From JBMNSK01 sp050945155 (GTDB lineage: Bacteria; Actinomycetota; Coriobacteriia; Coriobacteriales; Eggerthellaceae), in the NCBI GenBank assembly GCA_050945155.1, contig JBMNSK010000009.1, forward strand, positions 1 through 42,237: 42,237 bases of DNA. The letters run 5' to 3'. This document shows, one piece after another, positions 25,519 to 34,280 of this stretch (positions within the stretch are counted from its first letter, which is position 1; each line of letters begins with the position of its first letter). The position numbers and the translations under genes are program-made. The notes below the pieces were generated by a model that was not told the DNA's origin, did not search any database, and saw only the letters and a program-made list of their open reading frames with translations.

Positions 25519-27621
25519 ATGGCACAGACCCCTCTGAAAGATACGCGTAACATCGGCATCATGGCTCACATCGATGCCGGTAAGACGACTACGACGGAGC
25601 GTATCCTTTACTACACCGGTAAGACTCACAAAATTGGTGAGGTTCACGACGGTGCAGCTATGATGGACTGGATGGTTCAGGAACAGGAGCGCGGCGTAAC
25701 CATTACGTCTGCAGCAACCACCTGCTTCTGGGAAAAGGACAAGAAGCAGTATCGCATTCAGATTATCGACACTCCGGGTCACGTTGACTTTACCGCTGAG
25801 GTAGAGCGTTCTTTGCGCGTGCTCGACGGCGCGGTTGCTGTCTTCGACGCAGTAGCCGGCGTACAGCCTCAGTCCGAGACTGTATGGCGTCAGGCACATC
25901 GTTATAACGTTCCGCGTATTGCCTATATCAACAAGTACGACCGCGTGGGTGCAGATTTCTTCCACGCTATCGAGACCATGAAGGACCGTCTGGGTGCACC
26001 AGCTGTTGCTGCTCAGATTCCTATGGGTGCAGAAGACAACTTCTGGGGTTTGATTGATCTTGTTACGATGACTGCTTGGGACTTCAAAGCAGACGACAAG
26101 GGCATGACCTATCCAGAGCCAATGGATGCAATCCCTGATGAGTTTGCTGAGGAAGCTGCACTTCGCCGCCAGGAATTACTGGAAGCAGCAGCCGACTGCG
26201 ATGATGATTTGCTTGAAAAAGTGCTCATGGAAGAAGAGGTAAGCCCTGAAGAACTCAAGGCAGCCATCCGCAAGGGCACCATTGCATGCAAGCTTCATCC
26301 CGTATTCTGCGGTTCTTCTTATAAGAATAAGGGTGTTCAGGAACTGCTCGATGCAGTTGTTGACTACCTTCCGTCTCCAGTTGACATCCCGGCAATTAAG
26401 GGTGTTAACCCCAAGACTGATGAAGAAGAAGAGCGTCCAGCTGATGTTAAGGCTCCTTTTGCCGCACTTGCATTCAAGGTTATGACTGACCCTTATGTAG
26501 GTAAGCTTACCTACTTCCGTGTTTACTCAGGCAAGCTCGAGTCAGGCAGCTATGTTTTGAACGCAACAAAGGATAAGCGTGAGCGTGTTGGTCGTTTGCT
26601 GGAGATGCACTCTAATCATCGCCAGGACGTTGATGCTTGCCATGCAGGCGACATCGTTGCTGCTGTTGGTTTGAAAGACACTACGACCGGTGACACCCTC
26701 TGTGACGAAGAGCATCCTGTGGTGCTCGAGTCCATGGAGTTCCCTGATCCGGTAATCGATATTGCTGTTGAGCCGAAGACAAAGGCTGAGCAGGACAAGA
26801 TGAGCATTGCTCTGCAGAAGCTGGCTGAGGAAGACCCAACCTTCCGCGTTTCAACAAACCAGGAAACGGGTCAAACCATTATTGCCGGCATGGGCGAGTT
26901 GCACCTCGAGATTATTATCGACCGTTTGCTTCGCGAATTTAAGGTCGAAGCTAATGTTGGTAAGCCTCAGGTTGCTTATCGTGAGACCGCAACGAAGGCA
27001 GTTGAAAACGTTGAAGGTAAGTTTGTTCGCCAGTCAGGTGGCCGTGGTCAGTATGGTCATGCCATCATCAACCTCTATCCACAGGAGCAGGGTGCTGGCT
27101 ATGCCTTCGAGAACAAGATTGTCGGCGGTGCTATTCCGAAAGAGTACATCACGCCTGTTGACAAGGGTATTCAAGAAGCACTCAACTCGGGTGTTTTGGC
27201 AGGTTACCCTGTTGTTGATGTTCGTGTTGAACTCGTTGACGGTTCATATCACGAAGTTGACTCTTCCGAAGCGGCATTCAAGGTTGCTGGTTCTATGGCC
27301 GTTAAGGCAGCACTGCACAAAGCAGCTCCGGTAATTCTTGAGCCGATGATGGCAGTAGAGGTAGAAACACCTGAAGAGTACATGGGCGACGTTATGGGCA
27401 ACCTTTCAAGTCGCCGTGGCCAGATTCAGGGCATGGGTGACCGCGGCAATGCCAAAGTCATTGAAGCAAAGGTTCCACTGTCAGAGATGTTTGGTTACGC
27501 CACCGACCTTCGTTCAACGACGCAGGGTCGCGCTTCATACACGATGCAGTTCGATTCTTATGAAGCAGTACCGAAGAACGTGGCAGATGAGATTATCAGC
27601 AAGGCTGGCGGCAACGCATAA
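25519..27621 (+). CDS. fusA: Elongation factor G
   Basis: GTPase that drives ribosomal translocation and recycling; 700 residues, full length. G-domain motifs: AHIDAGKTTTTERI (G1), DTPGHVDF (G3) and NKYDRVGAD (G4). The G4 Tyr is unusual, since most EF-Gs have NKMD. Domains II to V follow, with GGRGQYGHA in domain IV and SLRGQIQGM-like RRGQIQGMGDRG in domain V. ATG 25519 is preceded by AGGGGG, 17 bp after rpsG. No tuf gene follows, unlike the classical str operon; rpsJ comes next after 37 bp. Confidence 0.98.
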   Translation: MAQTPLKDTRNIGIMAHIDAGKTTTTERILYYTGKTHKIGEVHDGAAMMDWMVQEQERGVTITSAATTCFWEKDKKQYRIQIIDTPGHVDFTAEVERSLRVLDGAVAVFDAVAGVQPQSETVWRQAHRYNVPRIAYINKYDRVGADFFHAIETMKDRLGAPAVAAQIPMGAEDNFWGLIDLVTMTAWDFKADDKGMTYPEPMDAIPDEFAEEAALRRQELLEAAADCDDDLLEKVLMEEEVSPEELKAAIRKGTIACKLHPVFCGSSYKNKGVQELLDAVVDYLPSPVDIPAIKGVNPKTDEEEERPADVKAPFAALAFKVMTDPYVGKLTYFRVYSGKLESGSYVLNATKDKRERVGRLLEMHSNHRQDVDACHAGDIVAAVGLKDTTTGDTLCDEEHPVVLESMEFPDPVIDIAVEPKTKAEQDKMSIALQKLAEEDPTFRVSTNQETGQTIIAGMGELHLEIIIDRLLREFKVEANVGKPQVAYRETATKAVENVEGKFVRQSGGRGQYGHAIINLYPQEQGAGYAFENKIVGGAIPKEYITPVDKGIQEALNSGVLAGYPVVDVRVELVDGSYHEVDSSEAAFKVAGSMAVKAALHKAAPVILEPMMAVEVETPEEYMGDVMGNLSSRRGQIQGMGDRGNAKVIEAKVPLSEMFGYATDLRSTTQGRASYTMQFDSYEAVPKNVADEIISKAGGNA

Positions 27622-27658
27622 TGCTGCGCTCGCTTTAAGCTTATTGGAGGTAAAGTAA

Positions 27659-27967
27659 GTGGCTAATCAAAAAATTCGCATCCGCTTAAAGGGGTATGAC
27701 CACGAAATCGTAGACCAGTCTACGAAGCTTATTGTGGATACCGCACAGAAGACGGGTGCCAAGGTATCGGGACCAATCCCGCTTCCTACGGAGCGCAACA
27801 TGTACTGCGTTATTCGTAGCCCTCATGTAAACAAGGATTCTCGCGAGCAGTTCGAGATGCGCACGCATAAACGTTTTATCGACATCCTCGAGCCGACCCC
27901 GAATACGGTTGACTCTCTTATGCGTCTCGATCTTCCTGCTGGCGTCGACATTGAGATTAAGCTGTAA
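27659..27967 (+). CDS. rpsJ: 30S ribosomal protein S10
   Basis: Small-subunit head protein, also known as NusE in antitermination complexes. GTG start at 27659 with TTGGAGG upstream; 102 residues. Conserved IRIRLKGYDHEIVDQS, GPIPLPTE and EQFEMRTHKRFIDI. First gene of the S10 block, directly joined here to the str block (rpsL-rpsG-fusA). Confidence 0.98.
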   Translation: MANQKIRIRLKGYDHEIVDQSTKLIVDTAQKTGAKVSGPIPLPTERNMYCVIRSPHVNKDSREQFEMRTHKRFIDILEPTPNTVDSLMRLDLPAGVDIEIKL

Positions 27968-27980
27968 GGAGGCGCAAAAG

Positions 27981-28601
27981 ATGATTAATGCTATTTACGG
28001 CAAGAAAGTGGGCATGACCCAAATTTTTGACGAAAATGACCGCGTTGTGCCAATTACAGTAATCCAGGCAGAGCCAAACCAGGTTTGCCAGATTAAAACT
28101 GCTGAGACCGACGGTTACGAAGCTGTCCAGTTGGGTTTCGGAGCGGTAAAGGAACAGAAGCTCAACAAGCCTATGGCTGGTCATTTCAAGAAGCAGAACG
28201 TAGAGCCAAAGCGCTATCTGCGTGAGGTTCGTGTTGATTCTGCTGCAGACCACAGCCTTGGTGAAGAAGTAACCGTTGCCGCATTTGAGGACGTCAAGAA
28301 GGTTGACGTAACGGGCGTATCTAAGGGCAAGGGTTTTGCTGGTGTTATGCGTCGTCATGGTTTTGGTGGCGGCCCTGGTGGACACGGTGCACACTTCCAT
28401 CGTGCTCCTGGTTCAATCGGCATGTGCGCAACGCCTTCCCGTGTACTTCGTGGCTTACGCCTTCCAGGTCACATGGGTTGCGATGTTGTGACTGTCAAAA
28501 ACCTTGACCTTGTTCGCATTGATGTAGATCAGAATCTTATTCTTGTGCGCGGTGCTATCCCGGGTGGCAAGAACGGTATCGTTCGCGTCCGTATGGCTTA
28601 A
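27981..28601 (+). CDS. rplC: 50S ribosomal protein L3
   Basis: Early-assembly 23S rRNA-binding protein near the peptidyl transferase centre; 206 residues. ATG 27981 follows AAGGAGGCG, which overlaps the rpsJ stop region. The conserved start MINAIYGKKVGMTQIFDEN and the long loop GVSKGKGFAGVMRRHGFGGG are present. A longer in-frame start at 27909 lies within rpsJ and is rejected. Confidence 0.98.
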   Translation: MINAIYGKKVGMTQIFDENDRVVPITVIQAEPNQVCQIKTAETDGYEAVQLGFGAVKEQKLNKPMAGHFKKQNVEPKRYLREVRVDSAADHSLGEEVTVAAFEDVKKVDVTGVSKGKGFAGVMRRHGFGGGPGGHGAHFHRAPGSIGMCATPSRVLRGLRLPGHMGCDVVTVKNLDLVRIDVDQNLILVRGAIPGGKNGIVRVRMA

Positions 28602-28633
28602 GTGCCAAGTGAAGTTGAAGGAGCTTTGATCAT

Positions 28634-29257
28634 ATGACCAAAATCGATATGAAAGACGCGGGCGGGAAGAAGGTCAAGTCTGTTGACCTTGCCGCTTCTG
28701 TCTTCGGCATTGAGCCGAACATGCCCGTGATGCATCAGGTCGTGCGCTCACAGCGCGCATCCTGGCGTCAGGGTACGCACAGCACCCGTACGCGCGGAAT
28801 GGTAAGCGGCGGCGGTAAGAAGCCGTGGCGCCAGAAGGGCACCGGCCGTGCTCGCCAAGGTTCTATTCGCGCAGCTCAGTGGGTTGGCGGCGGAACCGTA
28901 TTCGGACCTATTCCACGTTCATACAACCTGCGTGTGAATAAAAAGGAAGTAAAGCTTGCTATGCGTAGTGCTCTTTCTGCCAAGGTTGCAGACAAGCAGT
29001 TCTATGTTGTGTCTGACTTTGCATTCGACGAGCCTTCTACCAAGGCTGCAGCAGCAGCTTTAAAGGCACTCGGGGTAGAGGGCAGGACCACCATCGTTAT
29101 CGCTGATGATGACGTGAACACCTTCCTGTCCTTTAGGAACCTTCCTTTCGTAAACGTTATTCCGGTTTCTGAGTCGAACACGTATGAGTTCATCGACAAC
29201 AAGGCTCTGATTTTCACTGAGCCTGCTTTGAAGCGCATTGAGGAGGTGCTTGCATAA
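28634..29257 (+). CDS. rplD: 50S ribosomal protein L4
   Basis: Binds 23S rRNA and lines the exit tunnel; 207 residues. Contains the extended-loop signature KPWRQKGTGRARQGSIRAAQ and the FGPIPRSYNLRVNKKE segment. ATG 28634 with GAAGGAG about 9 nt upstream. Its TAA overlaps the rplW ATG (TAATG). In other bacteria L4 autoregulates the S10 operon; no leader for that is identified here. Confidence 0.98.
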   Translation: MTKIDMKDAGGKKVKSVDLAASVFGIEPNMPVMHQVVRSQRASWRQGTHSTRTRGMVSGGGKKPWRQKGTGRARQGSIRAAQWVGGGTVFGPIPRSYNLRVNKKEVKLAMRSALSAKVADKQFYVVSDFAFDEPSTKAAAAALKALGVEGRTTIVIADDDVNTFLSFRNLPFVNVIPVSESNTYEFIDNKALIFTEPALKRIEEVLA

Positions 29258-29544
29258 TGAAGGACGCACGCAGCATTATTATTCGTCCCATCATCACCGA
29301 GCACAGCTACGATGTCATGGAGGACAACGTCTACACCTTCGAAGTAGATAAGAATGCAAACAAGATTGAAATTGCCAAGGCCATCGAAGAGCTTTTTGAT
29401 GTAACCGTTGTCAAGGTAAACACCTTAAACGTGAAGTCAAAGCCAAAGCGCCTGCGTTTCCAGAACATGGGTTCAACCCGCACTTGGAAGAAGGCGATGG
29501 TTACCCTCAAAGAGGGCGACAGCATTGAGCTTTTCGCTTCGTAA
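29257..29544 (+). CDS. rplW: 50S ribosomal protein L23
   Basis: Sits at the tunnel exit and is the docking site for trigger factor and SRP; 95 residues. Conserved IIRPIITEHSYD, ANKIEIAKAIEELFDVTVVKVNT and KPKRLRF. It overlaps rplD by one base. It is the last gene of the cluster here: a terminator follows and rplB, normally next, is absent. Confidence 0.97.
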   Translation: MKDARSIIIRPIITEHSYDVMEDNVYTFEVDKNANKIEIAKAIEELFDVTVVKVNTLNVKSKPKRLRFQNMGSTRTWKKAMVTLKEGDSIELFAS

Positions 29545-29595
29545 TTCTTGGTTGATGTGCGGCAAATATTTCTGCCGTCGAACCGAATAAAAAAC

Positions 29596-29657
29596 GAGCC
29601 CGGTATGCACAAGCCTGCTTTCGATCTCTCGAATAGGCTTGGCAGCTGGGCTCTTTT
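29596..29657. terminator. Rho-independent terminator after rplW
   Basis: GAGCCC (29596-29601) pairs with GGGCTC (29648-29653), with an inner stem AAGCCT (29611) / AGGCTT (29635) and a TTCGA/TCGAA tip, followed by TTTT. On the other strand the stem is followed by a run of T (complement of AAAAAA at 29589-29594), so it may act in both directions. It cleanly ends the ribosomal operon before the trigger-factor-like gene. Confidence 0.75.
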
Positions 29658-29692
29658 CGTATTGATGTGCTAAGAAGGCTAAAGGAGCGCAG

Positions 29693-31012
29693 ATGAAGGT
29701 AACGCAAAAACGCATCAGCGATGAAGATATCCAACTAAATGCCCTAATTTCTCCTGCGGAGGTAAATCATGCATTAAATGTGGGTGCCTCGCAGTTTGCT
29801 CATCAAATGGGTCTTGAACCAAAGGGGAGCCAGACCATTGCGCAGCTTGCAAAAGAGCGTTATGGCATCACGGATCTTGATGCTACTGTGCAACCTTTAG
29901 CGCTTCGTTACCTTGTTCCTTTTGCAGTTGATAAGACCGATATCATGCCGGCACTCATGCCTGATGCGCCGACCGATGTGACTTTGGTTCGTGGCTCTAA
30001 GGCAGAGTTCTCAATTCATGTTATGCCGAAGCCTGAATTCGAACTTTCTTCTTATGAGCCGGTAACAGTCAAAATGCCTCCATTCCGAGTGGATGAAGAA
30101 GCTTTTGATTTGCAAATGGCACAGATTGCTCAGAGGTTTTATGAGTATGCACCTGAAGACCCGCATCCTATCGAAGCGGGAGACAGCTGCATTCTCTCGC
30201 TCGAAGCAAAGGTTCAGGGTGTGGTCCTTGAAGGACTTAGCACCGATTCGCGCTTCTATACGGTAGGCGCTGGTCTTATGCCTACTGCCTTTGATAAGGA
30301 ACTTATGGGCATGGAACCGGGCCAGACTAAGCATTTCACCTTTGAAGCTCCGGGCGAAGATGCGGACGGTAATCCAAGCGTTGAGGAAGTGGAATGCACG
30401 GTCACCATCAAAGAAATGCAAAAGCTTGTGGTACCTGCCATTGATGATGAGTGGGTCAAAAAGAACATGCCTGCATTTGATAGTGCCGAAGCTTTCCGCG
30501 CAGAAGTTGCTAAGGACTTGGAGCACCAGCAGCGTGTCGAATATGACAATGTAAAAACAACCCTGGCTGTAAATGAGCTCTCTGAGCGTCTGGTTGGCGA
30601 GATTCCTCAGGCTGTAATTAAACCGATGCGAGAAAACCTCCTAAATAACTTGCGTTTGCGGTTAGGTGCACAGGGTATGACGGTCGATGACCTGATTGCT
30701 CAGGAAGGCGGACAGGAAGCCTTTGATGCAGAGATGGATGAGCAGGCCCTTCGTTCGCTTAAACAGGGATATACGCTTGATACGCTCTTTCGTCATGAAC
30801 ATCTGGTCATAACAGACGATGATATTCGTGAAGCCTGTGCTGGCATGAATCCAGAAGACCCTGACTCAATTCGTCGTAACCTAGAAGAGACGGGTCGCGG
30901 TTATGTGTTGCGCGAAGCTGCGGAGCGCACTTGCGCAAGCAAATGGCTTTCGGAACATGTTGAGGTAGTTGAAGAGCCTCTTCCAGAGGACGAAGAAGAA
31001 TCTGCCCGATAA
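29693..31012 (+). CDS. tig: Trigger factor-like chaperone/peptidyl-prolyl isomerase, atypical N-terminus
   Basis: 439 residues. The order matches trigger factor: an N-terminal domain of about 110 residues, an FKBP-like domain (about 150-250, with GDSCILSLEAKV, GAGLMPTAFDKELMGM and KHFTFEAP), and a helical C-terminal domain (LAVNELSERLVGEIPQAVI and VITDDDI). It ends in an acidic tail. The ribosome-docking signature near residue 45 (GFRxGKxP in typical family members) is replaced by GLEPKGSQTI, so binding to L23 may be altered or lost. ATG 29693 follows AAAGGAG. It lies directly after rplW, whose product is the normal docking partner. The assignment as trigger factor family is firm over the middle and C-terminal parts; equivalence in function is less certain. 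Confidence 0.85.
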   Translation: MKVTQKRISDEDIQLNALISPAEVNHALNVGASQFAHQMGLEPKGSQTIAQLAKERYGITDLDATVQPLALRYLVPFAVDKTDIMPALMPDAPTDVTLVRGSKAEFSIHVMPKPEFELSSYEPVTVKMPPFRVDEEAFDLQMAQIAQRFYEYAPEDPHPIEAGDSCILSLEAKVQGVVLEGLSTDSRFYTVGAGLMPTAFDKELMGMEPGQTKHFTFEAPGEDADGNPSVEEVECTVTIKEMQKLVVPAIDDEWVKKNMPAFDSAEAFRAEVAKDLEHQQRVEYDNVKTTLAVNELSERLVGEIPQAVIKPMRENLLNNLRLRLGAQGMTVDDLIAQEGGQEAFDAEMDEQALRSLKQGYTLDTLFRHEHLVITDDDIREACAGMNPEDPDSIRRNLEETGRGYVLREAAERTCASKWLSEHVEVVEEPLPEDEEESAR

Positions 31013-31036
31013 TACCAAAGTGATTGAAGGCTTACT

Positions 31037-31960
31037 TTGTCCTATACATTTGGAAAGACCCTGCTTGTAATTAATCCTGCATCTCAGCTTGGTCATGGTG
31101 ACATAGCGGGGAAGCGCGCTGAAGAGCTTCTCCGCATGAAATTTGATGCATCCTCATCACTTGAGGTGGTAAGAACCCAAGGGCCCAATGACGCTGTAGA
31201 AATTGGCAAAGATGCCCAAGGATATGACAGCATCTTGGTTTTAGGGGGCGACGGAGTAATCAATGAAGTTGCCAATGGGCTTATGGAGCTTCCGTTTGAC
31301 AAGCGCCCGGTTATGGGCGTTTTGCCGGTGGGGTCTGGTAATGACTATGCCAAGACCTTGCATATGTCTTACCAGATAGACCAGGCCGTAGAACAACTCT
31401 TTTCCGCTAAGCCGCAGGCAGCTGATGTCGGGCTTTGCAATGGACGTTATTTTGTTGAAACGCTTTCGTTTGGGCTTGATGCCGCTATTGCTCTTGATAC
31501 AGTCGAGCGCAGAAGACGAACGGGAAAAACAGGTCTTGCACTCTATGGGGCAGCGAGTGCCTATCAGCTAAGTCACCACCGCGATACACACGACTTTATA
31601 GTTTCGGTTGATGGGAGCGCGCCTCGCCATGAGCAGATGATTCTTTTTGCGGTTCAAATAGGCCCAAGCTATGGTGGTGGTTTTTGCGTTTGTCCCGAGG
31701 CCTCAATTTCCGATGGTATCTTTGACATCTGTGTTGCTCGACCGCCTATCGGTGTTGTTGAGGCTGCCCTTATGTTTCTTTTTGCCCGCAATGGGCACCA
31801 TACGCATTTTAAGAAGCTCGAATTAAGCAGAGCAAAATCGCTCGTTCTTGACTTTGATCATGATGTAAAAGTCCAGATAGATGGTGAGCCGCTTCCGAGT
31901 CGTCATTACGAGATCTCTTCAGTACCCCATGCCCTTCGCGTTTTAATTGCGCAGAACTAA
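31037..31960 (+). CDS. Diacylglycerol/lipid kinase family protein (YegS/DagK-like)
   Basis: 307 residues of the DAGK catalytic family, likely phosphorylating a lipid at the membrane surface. TTG start at 31037 with GAAGG upstream. Shows VINPASQLGHG at the N-terminus, the nucleotide-binding LVLGGDGVINEVANG (GGDG about 70-73), and LPVGSGNDYAKTL. The C-terminal region LVLDFDHDVKVQIDGEPLPS is the usual end of these kinases. Substrate (diacylglycerol, undecaprenol or other) cannot be told. It starts 24 bp after the trigger-factor-like gene and is probably co-transcribed. Confidence 0.88.
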   Translation: MSYTFGKTLLVINPASQLGHGDIAGKRAEELLRMKFDASSSLEVVRTQGPNDAVEIGKDAQGYDSILVLGGDGVINEVANGLMELPFDKRPVMGVLPVGSGNDYAKTLHMSYQIDQAVEQLFSAKPQAADVGLCNGRYFVETLSFGLDAAIALDTVERRRRTGKTGLALYGAASAYQLSHHRDTHDFIVSVDGSAPRHEQMILFAVQIGPSYGGGFCVCPEASISDGIFDICVARPPIGVVEAALMFLFARNGHHTHFKKLELSRAKSLVLDFDHDVKVQIDGEPLPSRHYEISSVPHALRVLIAQN

Positions 31961-32032
31961 GCACTTTCTTTTCACCAAAATTTCTGTGCGTGATAAGCTC
32001 ATGAGGGTCTTAGTCTAGAGGGGTGTTGAATT

Positions 32033-32674
32033 ATGGATCAGTATACAAGCGAGAGAAATAGGAAGCTTGCCCAGCATATTATTCGTGGGCTTGCGTCGCG
32101 CAATATGGAAGGCTATTTCGCGGAAACAGCCGAAGAAGCACTGGAATGCGCGTTAAGTCTTATTCCAGAAGGCTCAAGCATAAGCTGGGGTGGCTCCATG
32201 TCTGCGCAAGAGATTGGCCTGCTTGATGCTGTACGTAATGGTTCCTATGACGTAGTTGATCGCGATTTGGCTAAAACCCCAGAGGAGCGTAGGGCACTGA
32301 TGCTACAGGGATTTGATGCCGATTACTTTATTGCAAGTACGAATGCTATTACGGAAGACGGCATTCTCGTAAACATTGATGGGAACGGAAATCGTGTTGC
32401 TTGCATGGCCTATGGTCCACGCCATGTCATCTTAATTGTAGGTATGAACAAAGTTACCAAAGATCTCGACCATGCCATGTATCGGGCGCGTAATGTGGCC
32501 GCTCCTACCAATACACAGAGGTTTCCTTCGCTTAAAACACCCTGTATGGAAACGGGCTCTTGTCACGATTGCAAGTCAAAAGATTCTATTTGTGCGAGTT
32601 TTCTTATTACGAGATTTCAGCAGGTAGCGGGAAGAATAAAGGTCATTTTGGTCAATGAAAATCTCGGGTTTTAG
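32033..32674 (+). CDS. LUD-domain protein (lactate-utilisation type, DUF162)
   Basis: 213 residues of the LutC/YkgG-type fold. Shows SWGGSMSAQEIGLLDAV, DADYFIASTNAITEDGILVNIDGNGNRVA and YGPRHVILIVGMNKV, typical of stand-alone LUD proteins in anaerobes. The C-terminal cysteine cluster in TPCMETGSCHDCKSKDSIC may bind a metal or iron-sulfur cluster. The partner genes lutA and lutB are not in the window, so a role in lactate oxidation is not implied. ATG 32033 with AGAGGGG upstream. Confidence 0.85.
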   Translation: MDQYTSERNRKLAQHIIRGLASRNMEGYFAETAEEALECALSLIPEGSSISWGGSMSAQEIGLLDAVRNGSYDVVDRDLAKTPEERRALMLQGFDADYFIASTNAITEDGILVNIDGNGNRVACMAYGPRHVILIVGMNKVTKDLDHAMYRARNVAAPTNTQRFPSLKTPCMETGSCHDCKSKDSICASFLITRFQQVAGRIKVILVNENLGF

Positions 32675-32722
32675 GTTTTGTGCGCTTCGATTTTGGAGGC
32701 CGTGCACGTTATTTTGTATGGC

Positions 32723-32739
32723 CTGTGTTAATCACACAG
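32723..32739. promoter_or_regulatory. 17-bp palindrome upstream of the M50 protease
   Basis: CTGTGT-taatc-ACACAG is a perfect 6-bp inverted repeat about 55 bp before the next start codon. It has no T-run, so it is a candidate operator (dimeric regulator) rather than a terminator. A second inverted repeat, AGGCC/GGCCT, sits just upstream near 32697-32723. The regulator is unknown. Confidence 0.3.
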
Positions 32740-32793
32740 ATTCTTGTTTAGATTATCGTCTACTCAAGGTCTTGCGCTAGACTGGTTTTCACT

Positions 32794-33477
32794 ATGCAAG
32801 TGACACTGCCGTATATAATTTGCTCCATTCTGAGCTTTATTCCTGCCATAGTCTTTCATGAAATGGCTCATGGTTTTGCCGCCTATAAACTGGGGGATCC
32901 AACTGCAAAGCGGGCAGGAAGATTGTCCGTTAATCCTTTAAAGCATATAGATCCCTTCGGCACGGTTATCATGCCGTTTTTGCTCATGGCTATGGGGATG
33001 CCAGTATTTGGTTATGCCAAACCGGTTCCCTATAACCCTCAGTATTTTGAAGACCCGCGCAAGGGCGATTTAATTGTTGGTCTCGCTGGCCCGCTTGCAA
33101 ACCTTATTCAGGCGCTTATTGCTGCTGGTGTTGCGTACATTCTTTCACTGGTGTTGCCGGTGGCTACGTTAGCCCAGACATCCGAGTTTTTCTCCTATTT
33201 TTACTACCTCTTTTTGCCTATGTACGCTCTTATTAACCTCTATCTCATGTTCTTTAATCTCTTGCCAATTCCGCCACTCGATGGTTCATCTATATTCGCA
33301 TTCCTTATGCCCAAGAAATATCTGCCCCAGTACTACCGGGTGCAGCAGTATGCATTTCCGATATTTCTCGCGGTAGTCATTCTCGTTCCGTATCTGCTGC
33401 ATGTAGATCCAATCGGTGCCTATTTGAACGTGACAGCTCTTAACCTCTTTTACGTATTCTTTGGGTTTATGGGTTAG
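32794..33477 (+). CDS. Site-2 protease family (M50) membrane metalloprotease
   Basis: 227 residues, almost entirely hydrophobic. The zinc motif HEMAH is at about 22-26 inside the first membrane segment, and the second active-site motif appears as LPIPPLDGS, supplying the Asp ligand. No PDZ domain is present, so it belongs to the short YwhC-type group common in Firmicutes and Actinobacteria beside scpA. Substrate unknown. It ends 9 bp before scpA, whose ribosome-binding site includes its stop codon region, so it likely heads the scpAB operon. Confidence 0.9.
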   Translation: MQVTLPYIICSILSFIPAIVFHEMAHGFAAYKLGDPTAKRAGRLSVNPLKHIDPFGTVIMPFLLMAMGMPVFGYAKPVPYNPQYFEDPRKGDLIVGLAGPLANLIQALIAAGVAYILSLVLPVATLAQTSEFFSYFYYLFLPMYALINLYLMFFNLLPIPPLDGSSIFAFLMPKKYLPQYYRVQQYAFPIFLAVVILVPYLLHVDPIGAYLNVTALNLFYVFFGFMG

Positions 33478-33486
33478 GGGTTTACG

Positions 33487-34278
33487 ATGTCCTACCGTGT
33501 TCGTACAGGAAATTTCGAAGGTCCATTTGACCTTCTGCTTTATTTGGTGAGCCGTGAAAAGGTGGATATCGGCGCCATCTCTATCACGCAGATTGCCGAC
33601 CAATACCTTGACGAAATTTCTCATATGGAAACGCTTGACCTTGAAGTGGCAAGTGACTTCCTACTGGTGGCGTCAACGCTTTTGGAAATTAAAGCGCAAA
33701 GCCTTATTCCAAAAGATGAGGATGAAACCGACGAGGACATTGCGGAACTGACACCTTCTGAAGCGCGTGACTTACTCGTTGAGCGTTTGATTACCTACAA
33801 GACCTATAAAAACGCCGCAAAAGAGCTCTATGCTCGTTATGAGTCGGAAGCGCGTATGCATGCGCGAAGTGCTGGACCTGGTGAGGATTTCATGCATCTA
33901 ATGCCTGACTTTCTTCGGGACTTAAGTTTGGAAAGTCTAGCGCTTATTGGTGCTGGTGAATATGCTCGCCCTGACATCATGCTATTAAATTCCGAGCATA
34001 TTGCTGCAAAGCCTATTCCGGTAGAGGTGCATGTGCGCGCCATTCATCGTCTTATTTCCAATAAGAAGAAACTTCATTTTTCAGACCTTGTAAATGAACA
34101 CACGCCTACACCCATGGTTGTTGTAACCTTTTTGGCAGTTCTTGAGTTGTATAAACGCTCCATGGTGCATCTCAGACAAAATGAGCAGTTTGGAGATATA
34201 GACATCTCATATATCGAAGGTTCCGGCGAATTGAAGCTTAATAATGAAGACAAACTGACGTCAGTCGAGGAGAACTAA
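33487..34278 (+). CDS. scpA: Segregation and condensation protein A
   Basis: Kleisin subunit of the SMC-ScpAB condensin; 263 residues. The N-terminal SMC-neck binding region reads VRTGNFEGPFDLLLYLVSRE and KVDIGAISITQIADQYLDEI, followed by LEVASDFLLVASTLLEIKAQ. An acidic linker follows, and the C-terminal winged-helix region includes LVNEHTPTPMVVVTFLAVLELYKR. ATG 33487. It is followed after 2 bp by scpB. Confidence 0.96.
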   Translation: MSYRVRTGNFEGPFDLLLYLVSREKVDIGAISITQIADQYLDEISHMETLDLEVASDFLLVASTLLEIKAQSLIPKDEDETDEDIAELTPSEARDLLVERLITYKTYKNAAKELYARYESEARMHARSAGPGEDFMHLMPDFLRDLSLESLALIGAGEYARPDIMLLNSEHIAAKPIPVEVHVRAIHRLISNKKKLHFSDLVNEHTPTPMVVVTFLAVLELYKRSMVHLRQNEQFGDIDISYIEGSGELKLNNEDKLTSVEEN

Positions 34279-34280
34279 GC

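Noticed and set aside
26807..27334. Plus-strand 175-codon frame inside fusA
   Set aside because: Out-of-frame shadow of the EF-G gene with no independent start signals.
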